Shown here piece by piece: positions 1-6,551 of a stretch of DNA of 9,521 bases. Every line of letters begins with the position of its first letter. Within the stretch, counting starts at the first letter, position 1. Where the stretch lies: positions 1 through 9,521 of the forward strand of contig NZ_JALOAA010000058.1 of NCBI RefSeq assembly GCF_023229025.1, in the 5' to 3' direction. The DNA comes from Sulfurimonas sp. Lineage in GTDB: Bacteria; Campylobacterota; Campylobacteria; Campylobacterales; Sulfurimonadaceae. The notes beneath the pieces are model-generated. The model had not been told where the DNA came from. It saw nothing but the letters and a program-made list of their open reading frames with translations, and did not search any database. A program made the position numbers and the translations under genes.

Positions 1-567
1 TTAATTCAAAATGAGACTAGAAAAGGTACAAACGGGGAGATTATCGCAAAGCTAAACTCACTTGTAGATGATGATGTAATAAAAGCACTCTATAAAGCAA
101 GTCAAGCAGGGGTAAAGGTCTCCTTAATCGTTCGCGGAATATGTTGTCTAAAACCCGGTATTGAGGGAGTGAGCGAAAATATTAGAGTCATATCAATACT
201 GGGAAAATATCTTGAGCACTCAAGAACATTTTACTTTAAAAACGATGAGGCAGGGGTTTATATCTCAAGTGCCGACTGGATGCCGAGAAATCTAACAAGA
301 CGAATAGAGCTCTTAACCGCTATAAAAGACAAAAAAGCTAAAGAGAAGATTCTACAGATACTAAGACTTCAGTGTGCCGACAACACTTTAGCGCATGAGC
401 TTCAAAATGACGGCTCATACAGAAAAGTAAAAAGCGATGATACAAAAACCATAAATAATCACGCTATTTTAGAGGATTATGTAAATAAAATAGCTAAGGC
501 TTCAATGAAAGAGAGTGCGCAGTTAGTAGATGAGTTAGCGGCTAGTATATTTAAAGAGGAGGCTTAA
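1..567 (+). CDS. ppk: Polyphosphate kinase 1, C-terminal part (5' end outside window)
   Basis: PPK1 reversibly polymerises the gamma-phosphate of ATP into inorganic polyphosphate through a phosphohistidine intermediate. The frame is open from base 1, so the visible 188 residues are the C-terminal part of a protein normally near 700 residues; the GTG at 169 is internal, not a start. Visible family signatures in order are the IVRGICCLKPGI segment (about residues 46-57 of the fragment), ISILGKYLEHSR with the conserved histidine at about fragment residue 73 (equivalent to E. coli His592), and YISSADWMPRNLTRRIE, which is typical of the C-terminal phospholipase D-like domain. The end is an ordinary TAA at 565-567. 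The next gene starts three bases later, and its Shine-Dalgarno AGGAGG (557-562) lies inside the last ppk codons, so the two are probably cotranscribed. Family assignment is firm; the N-terminal domains and the other catalytic histidine are not in the window. Confidence 0.95.
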   Translation, partial: LIQNETRKGTNGEIIAKLNSLVDDDVIKALYKASQAGVKVSLIVRGICCLKPGIEGVSENIRVISILGKYLEHSRTFYFKNDEAGVYISSADWMPRNLTRRIELLTAIKDKKAKEKILQILRLQCADNTLAHELQNDGSYRKVKSDDTKTINNHAILEDYVNKIAKASMKESAQLVDELAASIFKEEA

Positions 568-570
568 GTC

Positions 571-1098
571 ATGCTATATGATTTCAAAGATATGAGTCCG
601 AAAATCGGGAAAAATAGTTGGATTGCACCATCTGCCGATGTTATCGGAGATGTTACATGTGGCGAAGATTGCTCCATCTGGTTTGGAACAGTTATAAGAG
701 GCGATGTTCACTATATTACAATAGGCGATAGAGTAAGCATACAAGATCTTAGTATGGTACATGTAACGCACCATAAAAAAGCCGATAGAAGCGATGGAAA
801 CCCGACTGTTATCGGCAGTGACGTTACAATCGGACACCGAGTAATGCTTCATGGATGCACAATTAAAGACGCTTGTCTAATCGGCATGAGCGCTACAATC
901 CTTGATGGTGCGGTTATAGGAAAAGAGTCTATTGTAGGAGCGGGTGCGCTTGTTACAAAAAACAAAATTTTTCCTCCACGCTCACTTATTATGGGAACTC
1001 CTGCCAAAGTTGTAAGAGAATTAACTGATGAAGAGATTAAAGAGCTATACGCTTCTGCATCGAGATATGTAGAGTTTAAATCTCACTACCAAAAATAG
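571..1098 (+). CDS. Gamma-class carbonic anhydrase family protein (YrdA/PaaY-like)
   Basis: This is a 175-residue left-handed beta-helix (hexapeptide repeat) protein of the gamma carbonic anhydrase family, expected to be a cytoplasmic trimer with metal bound between subunits. Repeating IG/IxxGxxV turns run from about residue 12 to 145. The putative zinc ligands are all present: His64 in MVHVTHH, and His89 and His94 in IGHRVMLHGC. Arg43 and Asp45 (RGD) and Gln58-Asp59 match conserved residues of the archaeal enzyme Cam. The acidic loop carrying the Cam proton-shuttle glutamate is not evident, as in the shorter CamH/YrdA branch, so carbonic anhydrase activity is likely but not assured; some relatives have no known substrate. 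The start is supported by AGGAGG eight bases upstream. The gene sits between ppk and a membrane protein gene, with a TAG|ATG junction to the latter. Confidence 0.92.
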   Translation: MLYDFKDMSPKIGKNSWIAPSADVIGDVTCGEDCSIWFGTVIRGDVHYITIGDRVSIQDLSMVHVTHHKKADRSDGNPTVIGSDVTIGHRVMLHGCTIKDACLIGMSATILDGAVIGKESIVGAGALVTKNKIFPPRSLIMGTPAKVVRELTDEEIKELYASASRYVEFKSHYQK

Positions 1099-1710
1099 AT
1101 GCCTGAATATTTTATATTTGCCGATATCATAGGCATTACGGCTTTTGCGATAAGCGGCTTTTTAATCGCAATAAAAAACAATCTAGACATCTTAGGCATA
1201 CTTATAGCCTCGGCACTTACCGCTCTAGGCGGGGGCATTATCAGAGATGCAATACTTAGCTCTGCACCGTTTGCTTTTACCTCTTTATACCCTGCTTTAA
1301 CACTGATTGCTACAATTTTTGTAGCATATATATTTAAACTCTACAAAGAGAGCTCTATCGAGAGAAAGTGGATGTTTGTCGTAAGTGATACTATCGGGCT
1401 TGTAGCCTTTAGTATAACAGGTGCTCTTTTAGCAATAAATGCAGAGTATAATTTTTTTGGTATTGTAATTCTAAGCTTTATCACAGCGGTTGGAGGAGGC
1501 GTAACAAGAGATATCATGATAAACGAAGTCCCTACAGTTCTAGTTAGTGACTTTTACGGCTCAATAGCAGTTATAGTAGCACTTCTTTTAGGCACTTTGC
1601 ACTTCTTTGACGCTATAAATGAATTTAGCATTATTACAACAGCACTCTTTAGCATAGTGTTAAGACTTTTAGCCTATAAGAGAGGGTGGCATCTGCCAAG
1701 AATAGGATAA
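1099..1710 (+). CDS. TRIC / UPF0126 family membrane protein (YicG/YadS-like)
   Basis: This 203-residue inner-membrane protein is built of two homologous halves with about seven hydrophobic segments (roughly residues 4-24, 29-50, 59-79, 92-112, 119-139, 149-169 and 174-191). Each half carries the family signature: GITAFAISG followed by GGGIIRD (44-50), and GLVAFSITG followed by GGGVTRD (132-138). The C-terminal KRGWHLP is also typical. Prokaryotic members are homologous to trimeric intracellular cation channels, and some have been described as glycine transporters, so the transported species here is uncertain. The ATG directly follows the TAG of the carbonic anhydrase gene with no clear Shine-Dalgarno, suggesting translation by reinitiation. 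No convincing hairpin terminator follows. Length and motifs are normal for the family. Confidence 0.92.
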   Translation: MPEYFIFADIIGITAFAISGFLIAIKNNLDILGILIASALTALGGGIIRDAILSSAPFAFTSLYPALTLIATIFVAYIFKLYKESSIERKWMFVVSDTIGLVAFSITGALLAINAEYNFFGIVILSFITAVGGGVTRDIMINEVPTVLVSDFYGSIAVIVALLLGTLHFFDAINEFSIITTALFSIVLRLLAYKRGWHLPRIG

Positions 1711-1726
1711 TACAGACTCTTATATT

Positions 1727-1783
1727 GTTACATGAAAAATAGCAACTTATCTAAAACATCACTCTTTTTAGTCGATATGTAAC
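1727..1783. repeat. Spaced inverted pair GTTACAT / ATGTAAC upstream of an orphan gene
   Basis: GTTACAT at 1727-1733 and its exact reverse complement ATGTAAC at 1777-1783 are separated by 43 bases in the 99-base gap between the TRIC gene and the gene at 1810. The second arm lies just before a possible -10 (TATATT, 1785-1790), so the pair could be regulator half-sites. Seven-base arms in AT-rich DNA can arise by chance. Confidence 0.25.
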
Positions 1784-1784
1784 C

Positions 1785-1790
1785 TATATT
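1785..1790 (+). promoter_or_regulatory. Possible -10 box for the gene at 1810
   Basis: TATATT in an AT-rich stretch is the best -10 candidate before the orphan gene. It would put the transcript start near 1797 with a leader of about a dozen bases containing the GAGAG ribosome site (1801-1805). There is no clear -35, which is common in Campylobacterota promoters. Confidence 0.3.
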
Positions 1791-1809
1791 AATTATCAAA
1801 GAGAGTATT

Positions 1810-2370
1810 ATGAACACTTCTTTTGCGATGGATGCCTATAGAGCACATGACCTCAATATCGTTATGAAAACTTCTAGCGGGGACGTTATAAAGATGGACT
1901 TTGCAAATCATCAAAGTGCATCTATGAGTCACAAACATAACCAAAACGGCTCACAAGCTTCTATGAGTTTCTCATCTATGCAATCATTTAAATTCTCTAT
2001 AGATAGCAATGGCATTGATGCGCAAGATCAAAAAGAGATAGATGCTTTTATGAAAATTGCACAGCCCCACATTGACTCATTTTTAAAAGAGTTTGAAGAT
2101 GCTGCTCCCAGCTCCCCTGTATCTCAACTAGCGCACAAGATAGCTAGCATATTTGAGCCTAGTAAAATTAGAGATGAAAATAGTAAAAATCACGTCAAAA
2201 CAAACATTGTAGAGATGTTTGACAACTCTATTAAAAAATTAAAGACACCCCAAAAGTCAGAGCAGATAGATACTACTGAGCTTATGGATAAGATTTTTGA
2301 GCAGACTAAAAAACTTTTAGAAAAAACACTTCAAGAGTTTGATAAGTTTAACAAAAAACTCTACGCTTAA
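1810..2370 (+). CDS. Hypothetical protein, soluble, helical C-terminal half
   Basis: This is an unrecognised 186-residue protein with no signal peptide, membrane segment or metal-binding cysteines, so it is probably cytoplasmic. The N-terminal part (about 12-65) looks like beta strands around a TSSGDVIKMDF stretch, with a low-complexity Ser/Met/His/Gln-rich section at 35-58 (MSHKHNQNGSQ). After FKFSIDSNGID the rest is strongly helical and charged (73-97 and 128-186), ending in a Lys-rich amphipathic helix with coiled-coil character. The layout of a GD-containing strand pair, then FxFxxxxxGI, then an acidic helix loosely recalls uncharacterised proteobacterial proteins, but I cannot name a family. 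Start choice: GAGAG at 1801-1805 is suitably placed and no in-frame ATG lies closer upstream. It is separated by 99 bases from the upstream operon and probably transcribed alone. Its stop overlaps the stop of the convergent cytochrome gene. Confidence 0.75.
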   Translation: MNTSFAMDAYRAHDLNIVMKTSSGDVIKMDFANHQSASMSHKHNQNGSQASMSFSSMQSFKFSIDSNGIDAQDQKEIDAFMKIAQPHIDSFLKEFEDAAPSSPVSQLAHKIASIFEPSKIRDENSKNHVKTNIVEMFDNSIKKLKTPQKSEQIDTTELMDKIFEQTKKLLEKTLQEFDKFNKKLYA

Positions 2371-4172
2371 AACACTTTTTCTACTTTTATCAGCTCAACC
2401 ACATTGGGGTTGCTAAGAACAGGAAATACCTTTCTTACGGCATCTGTTACCCACTGCGGGTAGATTCTAAAGTTGAGTTTTACACTTGCCTTAAGCGGAT
2501 AAAGAGCATCTTTTGCCAGCTCAAATCTCTCTGCCCTTCTCTCTCCTGCCGGTATTCTCGTATCGCTTAGGAGTGTTTTATACTTCCAAAACAGAAGCCC
2601 GACCGGTTTGCCACTCTCATCGCCAAAGACCTTTTGAAAGAGTCTGCTTCCATCTTCTATCTCGCCGTCATCATTTAGCTTGCCGCTAGAGAGGATGACT
2701 CTGCCTTCTCTATCTTTTACCTCAACCTCAAGCCACAACTCTCTAAAATCAGCCACGCCGGTCGGCAAGTGGTGCCCTGCTCCTATATTTTTAACGCCTA
2801 CTTCCAAAACTCCATCTTTTATATCAATATCAAGTTTTGCAGAAGTTCTAAGAAGTTGCAGAGTCTGCTCCTCATGCTCCTTATCTCTAAGCCCTGCCAA
2901 AAAGTGGTTTGAACCTGCAAAGTAGTGAACTTTCACATCATCCTTAACAACCCCGCCATCTGTTGAAGTGCCCTTAAGAGGTGCAAACTTATCATCTTTG
3001 AGATAGGTCATATGGCAATCTATACAAGTTTTGTGCTTAGTTTTATCCTCGGGATTGTTATATGGCGATTTCTTCCACTCCTCAAAAGTAGAGACAATTT
3101 TTATGCCGTTTTGCGGATGAAACTCATCATGACATGAGGCACAATATTTACTCTCTTTATAGAGCTCTTTTGAGTAGCTCTCTTTATGTACTTTTGGATT
3201 AGCGTTAATTAGCTTTTCGCCAAACCAGCGCCCCAAGTCTGAATCGCTATCCTCAAATGCGTATTTTTGCCTCTCAAGAGAGAGTGTAAAAGATGCGTTT
3301 CCTTTACTTTTTGCATCCGTTATCTGATGACACGTAATGCATGAGACACCCTCTTCTAGTCTAAAGTTATCATGCTCTTTAAAGTCTTTTAGAAGCGTTT
3401 TTGCCCCATTTTCAAAATGCTCGTTACTTACAAAGTTTCCATCCATCGCATGCGTGCTCTTGCCAAACCCCACCGAGAGAGCACTTGGGTTGTGGCACCC
3501 CATACACCACTCTCTAAACTCCTGCCCTTCTACCTCTCCTGCTAGTGTCTCCATAACCATATAGTATGGATTTGAGCCTGCAATATGCTTATGATTTGAG
3601 TTGCTCCACTGCTCAAATATCTCGCTATGACAAGATTTGCATTTTGCAGAGTTTGTCCACTCCTCGCTATGAAAAGCACTCCCTTTTTTCTCTATCTCTA
3701 TCAAAGATAGCTCTGTGATTTTGCTATAAGAAGCAGATGGATAGATAAACATCAATGCAAAAAGGATAGCAAGCGGCTGCACATTTTGCCTCTTTGCCAT
3801 AATAATATGCCATAAAAAAAGAGCCATTAAAACAAAAGAGCCATATAGATGTATAAAAAACGAGATAGTTCCAAATATATCTCCTCCACGGTTACCTACA
3901 AACAGCAGATAAATACCGCTTAAACTAATCAATACAAGTGTAACAAACAGAAGCCACCCATCTATACTGTTTACCTTTTTTATAAAAAAATATCTGCGTA
4001 TATGCCCATAAACAAATGAGTTCATAAAAAGTAGCATTATCAATATAGAGACAATAATATGCAGAGGTTGAATTATCCTAAAGCTCTCCCAAGATACACC
4101 TAGAGGTTCAAACTGAAATAGACCGGAGAGAAACATAACAAAAAATAAGATTTTTACAAAAACTCTTCTCAT
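2367..4172 (-). CDS. Membrane-anchored pentahaem cytochrome c with N-terminal b-type-like membrane domain
   Basis: This 601-residue protein has two parts. Residues 1-150 form about five membrane helices (roughly 7-24, 35-55, 72-92, 102-124, 132-149). Histidines occur in or beside helix 2 (His38, His57) and helix 4 (His108, His122), a pattern compatible with haem b binding as in small quinol-oxidising cytochromes b; this is inferred. Residues 151-601 should be periplasmic and carry five CxxCH haem c sites starting at Cys178, 223, 278, 344 and 383, in the style of cytochrome c554-type multihaem proteins. Extra histidines in NSNHKH (194, 196), GSNHFLAG (423) and GHHLPTG (467, 468) are likely distal haem ligands. 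The final 150 residues look like a beta-sandwich without haem motifs. The gene overlaps the upstream peroxidase-like gene by four bases (ATGA), with GGAGAG five bases before the start, implying coupled synthesis. It may pass quinol electrons to periplasmic acceptors; the true partner is unknown. Confidence 0.85.
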   Translation of the reverse strand: MRRVFVKILFFVMFLSGLFQFEPLGVSWESFRIIQPLHIIVSILIMLLFMNSFVYGHIRRYFFIKKVNSIDGWLLFVTLVLISLSGIYLLFVGNRGGDIFGTISFFIHLYGSFVLMALFLWHIIMAKRQNVQPLAILFALMFIYPSASYSKITELSLIEIEKKGSAFHSEEWTNSAKCKSCHSEIFEQWSNSNHKHIAGSNPYYMVMETLAGEVEGQEFREWCMGCHNPSALSVGFGKSTHAMDGNFVSNEHFENGAKTLLKDFKEHDNFRLEEGVSCITCHQITDAKSKGNASFTLSLERQKYAFEDSDSDLGRWFGEKLINANPKVHKESYSKELYKESKYCASCHDEFHPQNGIKIVSTFEEWKKSPYNNPEDKTKHKTCIDCHMTYLKDDKFAPLKGTSTDGGVVKDDVKVHYFAGSNHFLAGLRDKEHEEQTLQLLRTSAKLDIDIKDGVLEVGVKNIGAGHHLPTGVADFRELWLEVEVKDREGRVILSSGKLNDDGEIEDGSRLFQKVFGDESGKPVGLLFWKYKTLLSDTRIPAGERRAERFELAKDALYPLKASVKLNFRIYPQWVTDAVRKVFPVLSNPNVVELIKVEKVF

Positions 4173-5362
4173 CTATACTCTCCGGCACCATAATCAACAA
4201 TATCACCCTCTAATGTTCTTAAAAACGCCACTATTTCATCAATCTGAGCAAGAGTTAAGTTACGCCCTAATTGATGCTTTGCCATGATATCTACTGCTTC
4301 TCTTATCTTTGGAACTCCACCGTTGTGAAAATATGGTGAGGTTTTTGTAACATTTCTTAAAATAGGAACACGAAAGAGATGCTCAGAGTTCTTGCCTAGA
4401 TAGCCACCATTGTTTTGAAAAGGAAATTCATTATCAAATCTCTTAAGCTCCGGAACTATCTCAAAGTTTGGTTTTACGTTGTAGAGTTGCGCAAACTCCC
4501 TAAGTGGAAAACGCTGAATACTTTGTCCTCCTAAACTCATGCCATTATGACAACCCTTGCATCCGAAGCTTATGAAATTAGCCAAACCTCTTTTTGCCTG
4601 AGAGTTTATTGCATTGTTGTCTCCCTCTAAAAACCTATCAAAATCACCTCTTGTTAGAAGTGTCTTAACATAAACCTCTATAGCTTTAGCGCTGTTTTCA
4701 AAACTTATACCATCTTCAAATGCCTTCTCAAACATCTCTGAATATTTTGGATTTTCTTTTAGCCTCTCTTCTATCTCTGCTGATGTGAGATTCATCTTGT
4801 AGTCGGTCAAAAATGAGTTGGCACTCTGCTGCTTAAGGCTTCCAACCTCACCGCTCCATGTAAAATATTTTGCCAATGATGCATTTAAAATAGTTTGTGT
4901 ATTTAATAGATTTGGATGCATAACTCCTGCATCACCCTGTGAAAACGTAAATCTATCTACTCCGCTTTGATCTTGTAGATGACAAGCCGCACAATCTGAA
5001 ATCTCATTAGTGTTTGTCTTTAACACCTTTAAAAGAGCGCCTTGATTTTTAAGATCTTTATCAAAAGAGTGACAAGTCGCACAGCTTGTCTTTTTGTTTT
5101 TTGAGAGGTTAGTATCAAAAAATAGTAAAGAGCCAAGAGCAATTTTTTGCGGTGTCATAGGATTAGCATCGGTATCAAACAGCTCTAGGAGCTTTTCAAA
5201 TGAAGCAGGAACAGGCTCAAGGCCTTTATCTAAAGCTAGCTCTCTTAACTTCTCATCACTATACTCAGGTGCATCTTTTAACGGTACAACAATAGATATT
5301 GTTAGTAGCGTGCTAATTACGACAATAGCTATGAGAATTGAGTAAAAGAGCAGTTTTTTCAT
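4169..5362 (-). CDS. Tri-haem cytochrome c peroxidase-like protein (MauG/CcpA family)
   Basis: This 397-residue protein has an N-terminal membrane anchor (about 7-27) and a periplasmic dihaem peroxidase fold. Bacterial CcpA enzymes reduce hydrogen peroxide using electrons from cytochromes; MauG relatives oxidise other substrates. Family motifs are LGSLLFFDTNLSKN followed by CATCH (Cys94-His98), the FxWSG region (167-171), CKGCH (Cys268-His272), RVPILRNVTKTSPYFHNGG (331-349) and VDIMAKHQLG, where Met360 is the expected axial ligand of the high-potential haem. Unusually, a third site, CAACH (Cys124-His128), lies between the first haem motif and the FxWSG region, in an apparent insertion of about 25-30 residues. 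E. coli YhjA also has three haems, but its extra one is N-terminal. The catalytic glutamate cannot be assigned without alignment. The ATG directly follows the TAG of the dehydrogenase gene; the ribosome site is weak, suggesting coupling. Confidence 0.88.
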   Translation of the reverse strand: MKKLLFYSILIAIVVISTLLTISIVVPLKDAPEYSDEKLRELALDKGLEPVPASFEKLLELFDTDANPMTPQKIALGSLLFFDTNLSKNKKTSCATCHSFDKDLKNQGALLKVLKTNTNEISDCAACHLQDQSGVDRFTFSQGDAGVMHPNLLNTQTILNASLAKYFTWSGEVGSLKQQSANSFLTDYKMNLTSAEIEERLKENPKYSEMFEKAFEDGISFENSAKAIEVYVKTLLTRGDFDRFLEGDNNAINSQAKRGLANFISFGCKGCHNGMSLGGQSIQRFPLREFAQLYNVKPNFEIVPELKRFDNEFPFQNNGGYLGKNSEHLFRVPILRNVTKTSPYFHNGGVPKIREAVDIMAKHQLGRNLTLAQIDEIVAFLRTLEGDIVDYGAGEYR

Positions 5363-6175
5363 CTATAAGCCAAAGGTCTCTTTTATCTTTAGCTCAAACT
5401 CCTCATCACTTAACTCTTTTCTCATTGGAACAAATGTCGTTGCCTCTACACCTACCGGCACGGCAATTGGAGCATTTTCATCTTCAATAATCATCTTAAT
5501 TGCATCTGCGATAGGCTCAGGAGAAGGTCCTTCGTTTATCGCTTTTGCAACTATAGGAACAAAATGCGCAACTAGCTCTTTATATGGGGAGTCTTCATTT
5601 GTTGTTTTTGCATTTGCGACCAAACCTTTTTTTACAAAGTTTGTACCAAATAGTCCAGCTTGAACTGAGTGAACTCTTATACCAAAAGGGAGCGTCTCAA
5701 ATCTAAGAGAGTCAACTATTCCCTCAACAGCATACTTTGAAGCGTTATAGTGTGAAAGTAGAGGAAGCCCCATCTTGCCCAGAAATGAGCTTATGTTAAT
5801 AATAGTTCCACTTTTTGCCTCTCTCATGTAAGGCAGAACTTCTCTTGTAGTTTTTATAAGACCAAATACATTTACATCAAACTGATTAAAAATCTCTTCG
5901 TCCGTACCATCTTCAAGGGTTGCTAAAAGCCCGTAGCCCGCGTTGTTGACAAGAACATCAACCTTACCCTCATTTTGAATGATAGTATCTACCGCTTTTT
6001 TAATACTATCTGTTTTTGTAACATCTATATAGATATTTTTTATATTGCCCTCGCCGCCTGCTGCACTCTTGTCTCTTGAGCCTGCATAAACGATATAACC
6101 GTTATCTGCTAAGAGCTTTGAAGTAACCGCACCCATTCCAGAGGTTGCACCTGTGATTAAAACTACTTTTGACAT
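5363..6175 (-). CDS. Short-chain dehydrogenase/reductase (classical SDR)
   Basis: This is a 270-residue soluble NAD(P)-dependent oxidoreductase of the classical SDR type. The Rossmann nucleotide-binding motif TGATSGMG is at 8-15, followed by Asp51-Val52, NNAG at 77-80 and the structural Asn102. The catalytic set is complete: Ser130, Tyr143 and Lys147 (YNASK). Arg34 after the second strand (GSRDK) hints at NADP preference. The substrate cannot be told from sequence; the closest style is the broad group of oxidoreductases acting on ketones, quinones or lipids. The start has AGGAG about six bases upstream and a sigma70-type promoter at 6202-6230. It is the first gene of an operon with two membrane-linked cytochromes, an odd partner for a cytoplasmic SDR. 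Its TAG stop abuts the ATG of the peroxidase-like gene. Confidence 0.92.
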   Translation of the reverse strand: MSKVVLITGATSGMGAVTSKLLADNGYIVYAGSRDKSAAGGEGNIKNIYIDVTKTDSIKKAVDTIIQNEGKVDVLVNNAGYGLLATLEDGTDEEIFNQFDVNVFGLIKTTREVLPYMREAKSGTIINISSFLGKMGLPLLSHYNASKYAVEGIVDSLRFETLPFGIRVHSVQAGLFGTNFVKKGLVANAKTTNEDSPYKELVAHFVPIVAKAINEGPSPEPIADAIKMIIEDENAPIAVPVGVEATTFVPMRKELSDEEFELKIKETFGL

Positions 6176-6201
6176 AATGAACTCCTTTTTTTAATGCTAT
6201 G

Positions 6202-6230
6202 AGTATATTAAAAAAAGGCGTAACAATCAA
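6202..6230 (-). promoter_or_regulatory. Sigma70-type promoter of the SDR-cytochrome operon
   Basis: Read on the minus strand, TTGATT (6230-6225) and TATACT (6207-6202) are 17 bases apart, close to the consensus in both boxes and spacing. Transcription would start near 6195, leaving a leader of about 20 bases that contains AAGGAGT (6187-6181) before the ATG at 6175. Confidence 0.6.
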
Positions 6231-6235
6231 CTTCA

Positions 6236-6255
6236 AATATCAATTTTGAGATATT
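6236..6255. repeat. Inverted repeat AATATC-8-GATATT upstream of the SDR promoter
   Basis: The perfect six-base arms 6236-6241 and 6250-6255 flank eight bases. The repeat lies immediately upstream of the -35 box of the SDR operon promoter, where an activator or MarR/HxlR-like regulator could bind. The arms are short and AT-rich, so chance is a real alternative. Confidence 0.3.
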
Positions 6256-6267
6256 ACTATTTTTTAT

Positions 6268-6293
6268 TGTCATTTACAAGAATTAATGTTATT
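6268..6293. repeat. Candidate Tn7-like transposon terminus with TnsB-type site (copy A)
   Basis: TGT at 6268-6270 is followed after two bases by a 21-bp repeat copy (6273-6293) containing TTTACAAGAA and ending in AATGTTATT. The copy matches 7406-7426 at 18 of 21 positions by my hand alignment. Tn7-family ends begin with TGT and carry the first TnsB-binding site a few bases inside, with an ACAA-A-T core, so the spacing fits. The five bases before it, TTTAT (6263-6267), would then be one copy of the target duplication. The other end, beyond the window, is needed to confirm this. Confidence 0.4.
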
Positions 6294-6551
6294 GAAGTAA
6301 AAACTATTTTAGAAATATTTTTCAATAAAACTAAACATGATATTTATGAATAATAAAAGTTGGATTATTTTAAAATTGCAAGTTTTGAATAGTGTTGGCA
6401 GAGGCAAATATAAAAGCCCCTACCTCAAAAAACTTTAATACACGGTATGTATTTCAGCCTCAATCTTTTAACGCAAACTTAAGCGTCAATCTCTCTTTAA
6501 TAAATCTATGCTGTAATTGTACTTATATAAGCTTAATAATACTTTAGTACA

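Larger units (their letters stand above)
6176..6551. other. 376-bp AT-rich noncoding gap between the SDR operon and the DUF3825 gene
   Basis: The right side (6176-6255) holds the SDR ribosome site, promoter and a small inverted repeat. At 6268-6293 lie a TGT and a 21-bp repeat copy, the candidate transposon terminus. From 6294 to 6551 I see no supported gene, RNA or terminator. There is a weak AATACA-5-TGTATT hairpin (6437-6453), and 6400-6490 is slightly more GC-rich than its surroundings and may be a gene remnant. No rho-independent terminator is visible after the DUF3825 stop. Confidence 0.6.

Noticed and set aside
169..567. Independent gene starting at the GTG at 169
   Set aside because: The same frame is open to base 1 and encodes PPK1 sequence upstream of the GTG, so it is an internal valine of ppk.
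574..852. 92-codon minus-strand reading frame
   Set aside because: It lies wholly opposite the well-supported gamma carbonic anhydrase gene, has no ribosome site and its protein resembles nothing.
2680..3564. Two plus-strand frames of 81 and 75 codons (2680-2925, 3337-3564)
   Set aside because: They are antisense to the pentahaem cytochrome gene, whose CxxCH motifs fix the true frame.
5094..5345. 83-codon plus-strand frame
   Set aside because: It is antisense to the N-terminal part of the peroxidase-like cytochrome.
6346..6438. 30-codon plus-strand frame starting MNNKSW
   Set aside because: There is no ribosome site and no recognisable family. It might be a gene remnant, but the evidence is too thin to annotate.
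6437..6453. AATACA/TGTATT hairpin as terminator of the DUF3825 gene
   Set aside because: It has a six-base AT-rich stem, no following T-tract on the minus strand, and lies about 100 bases past the stop.
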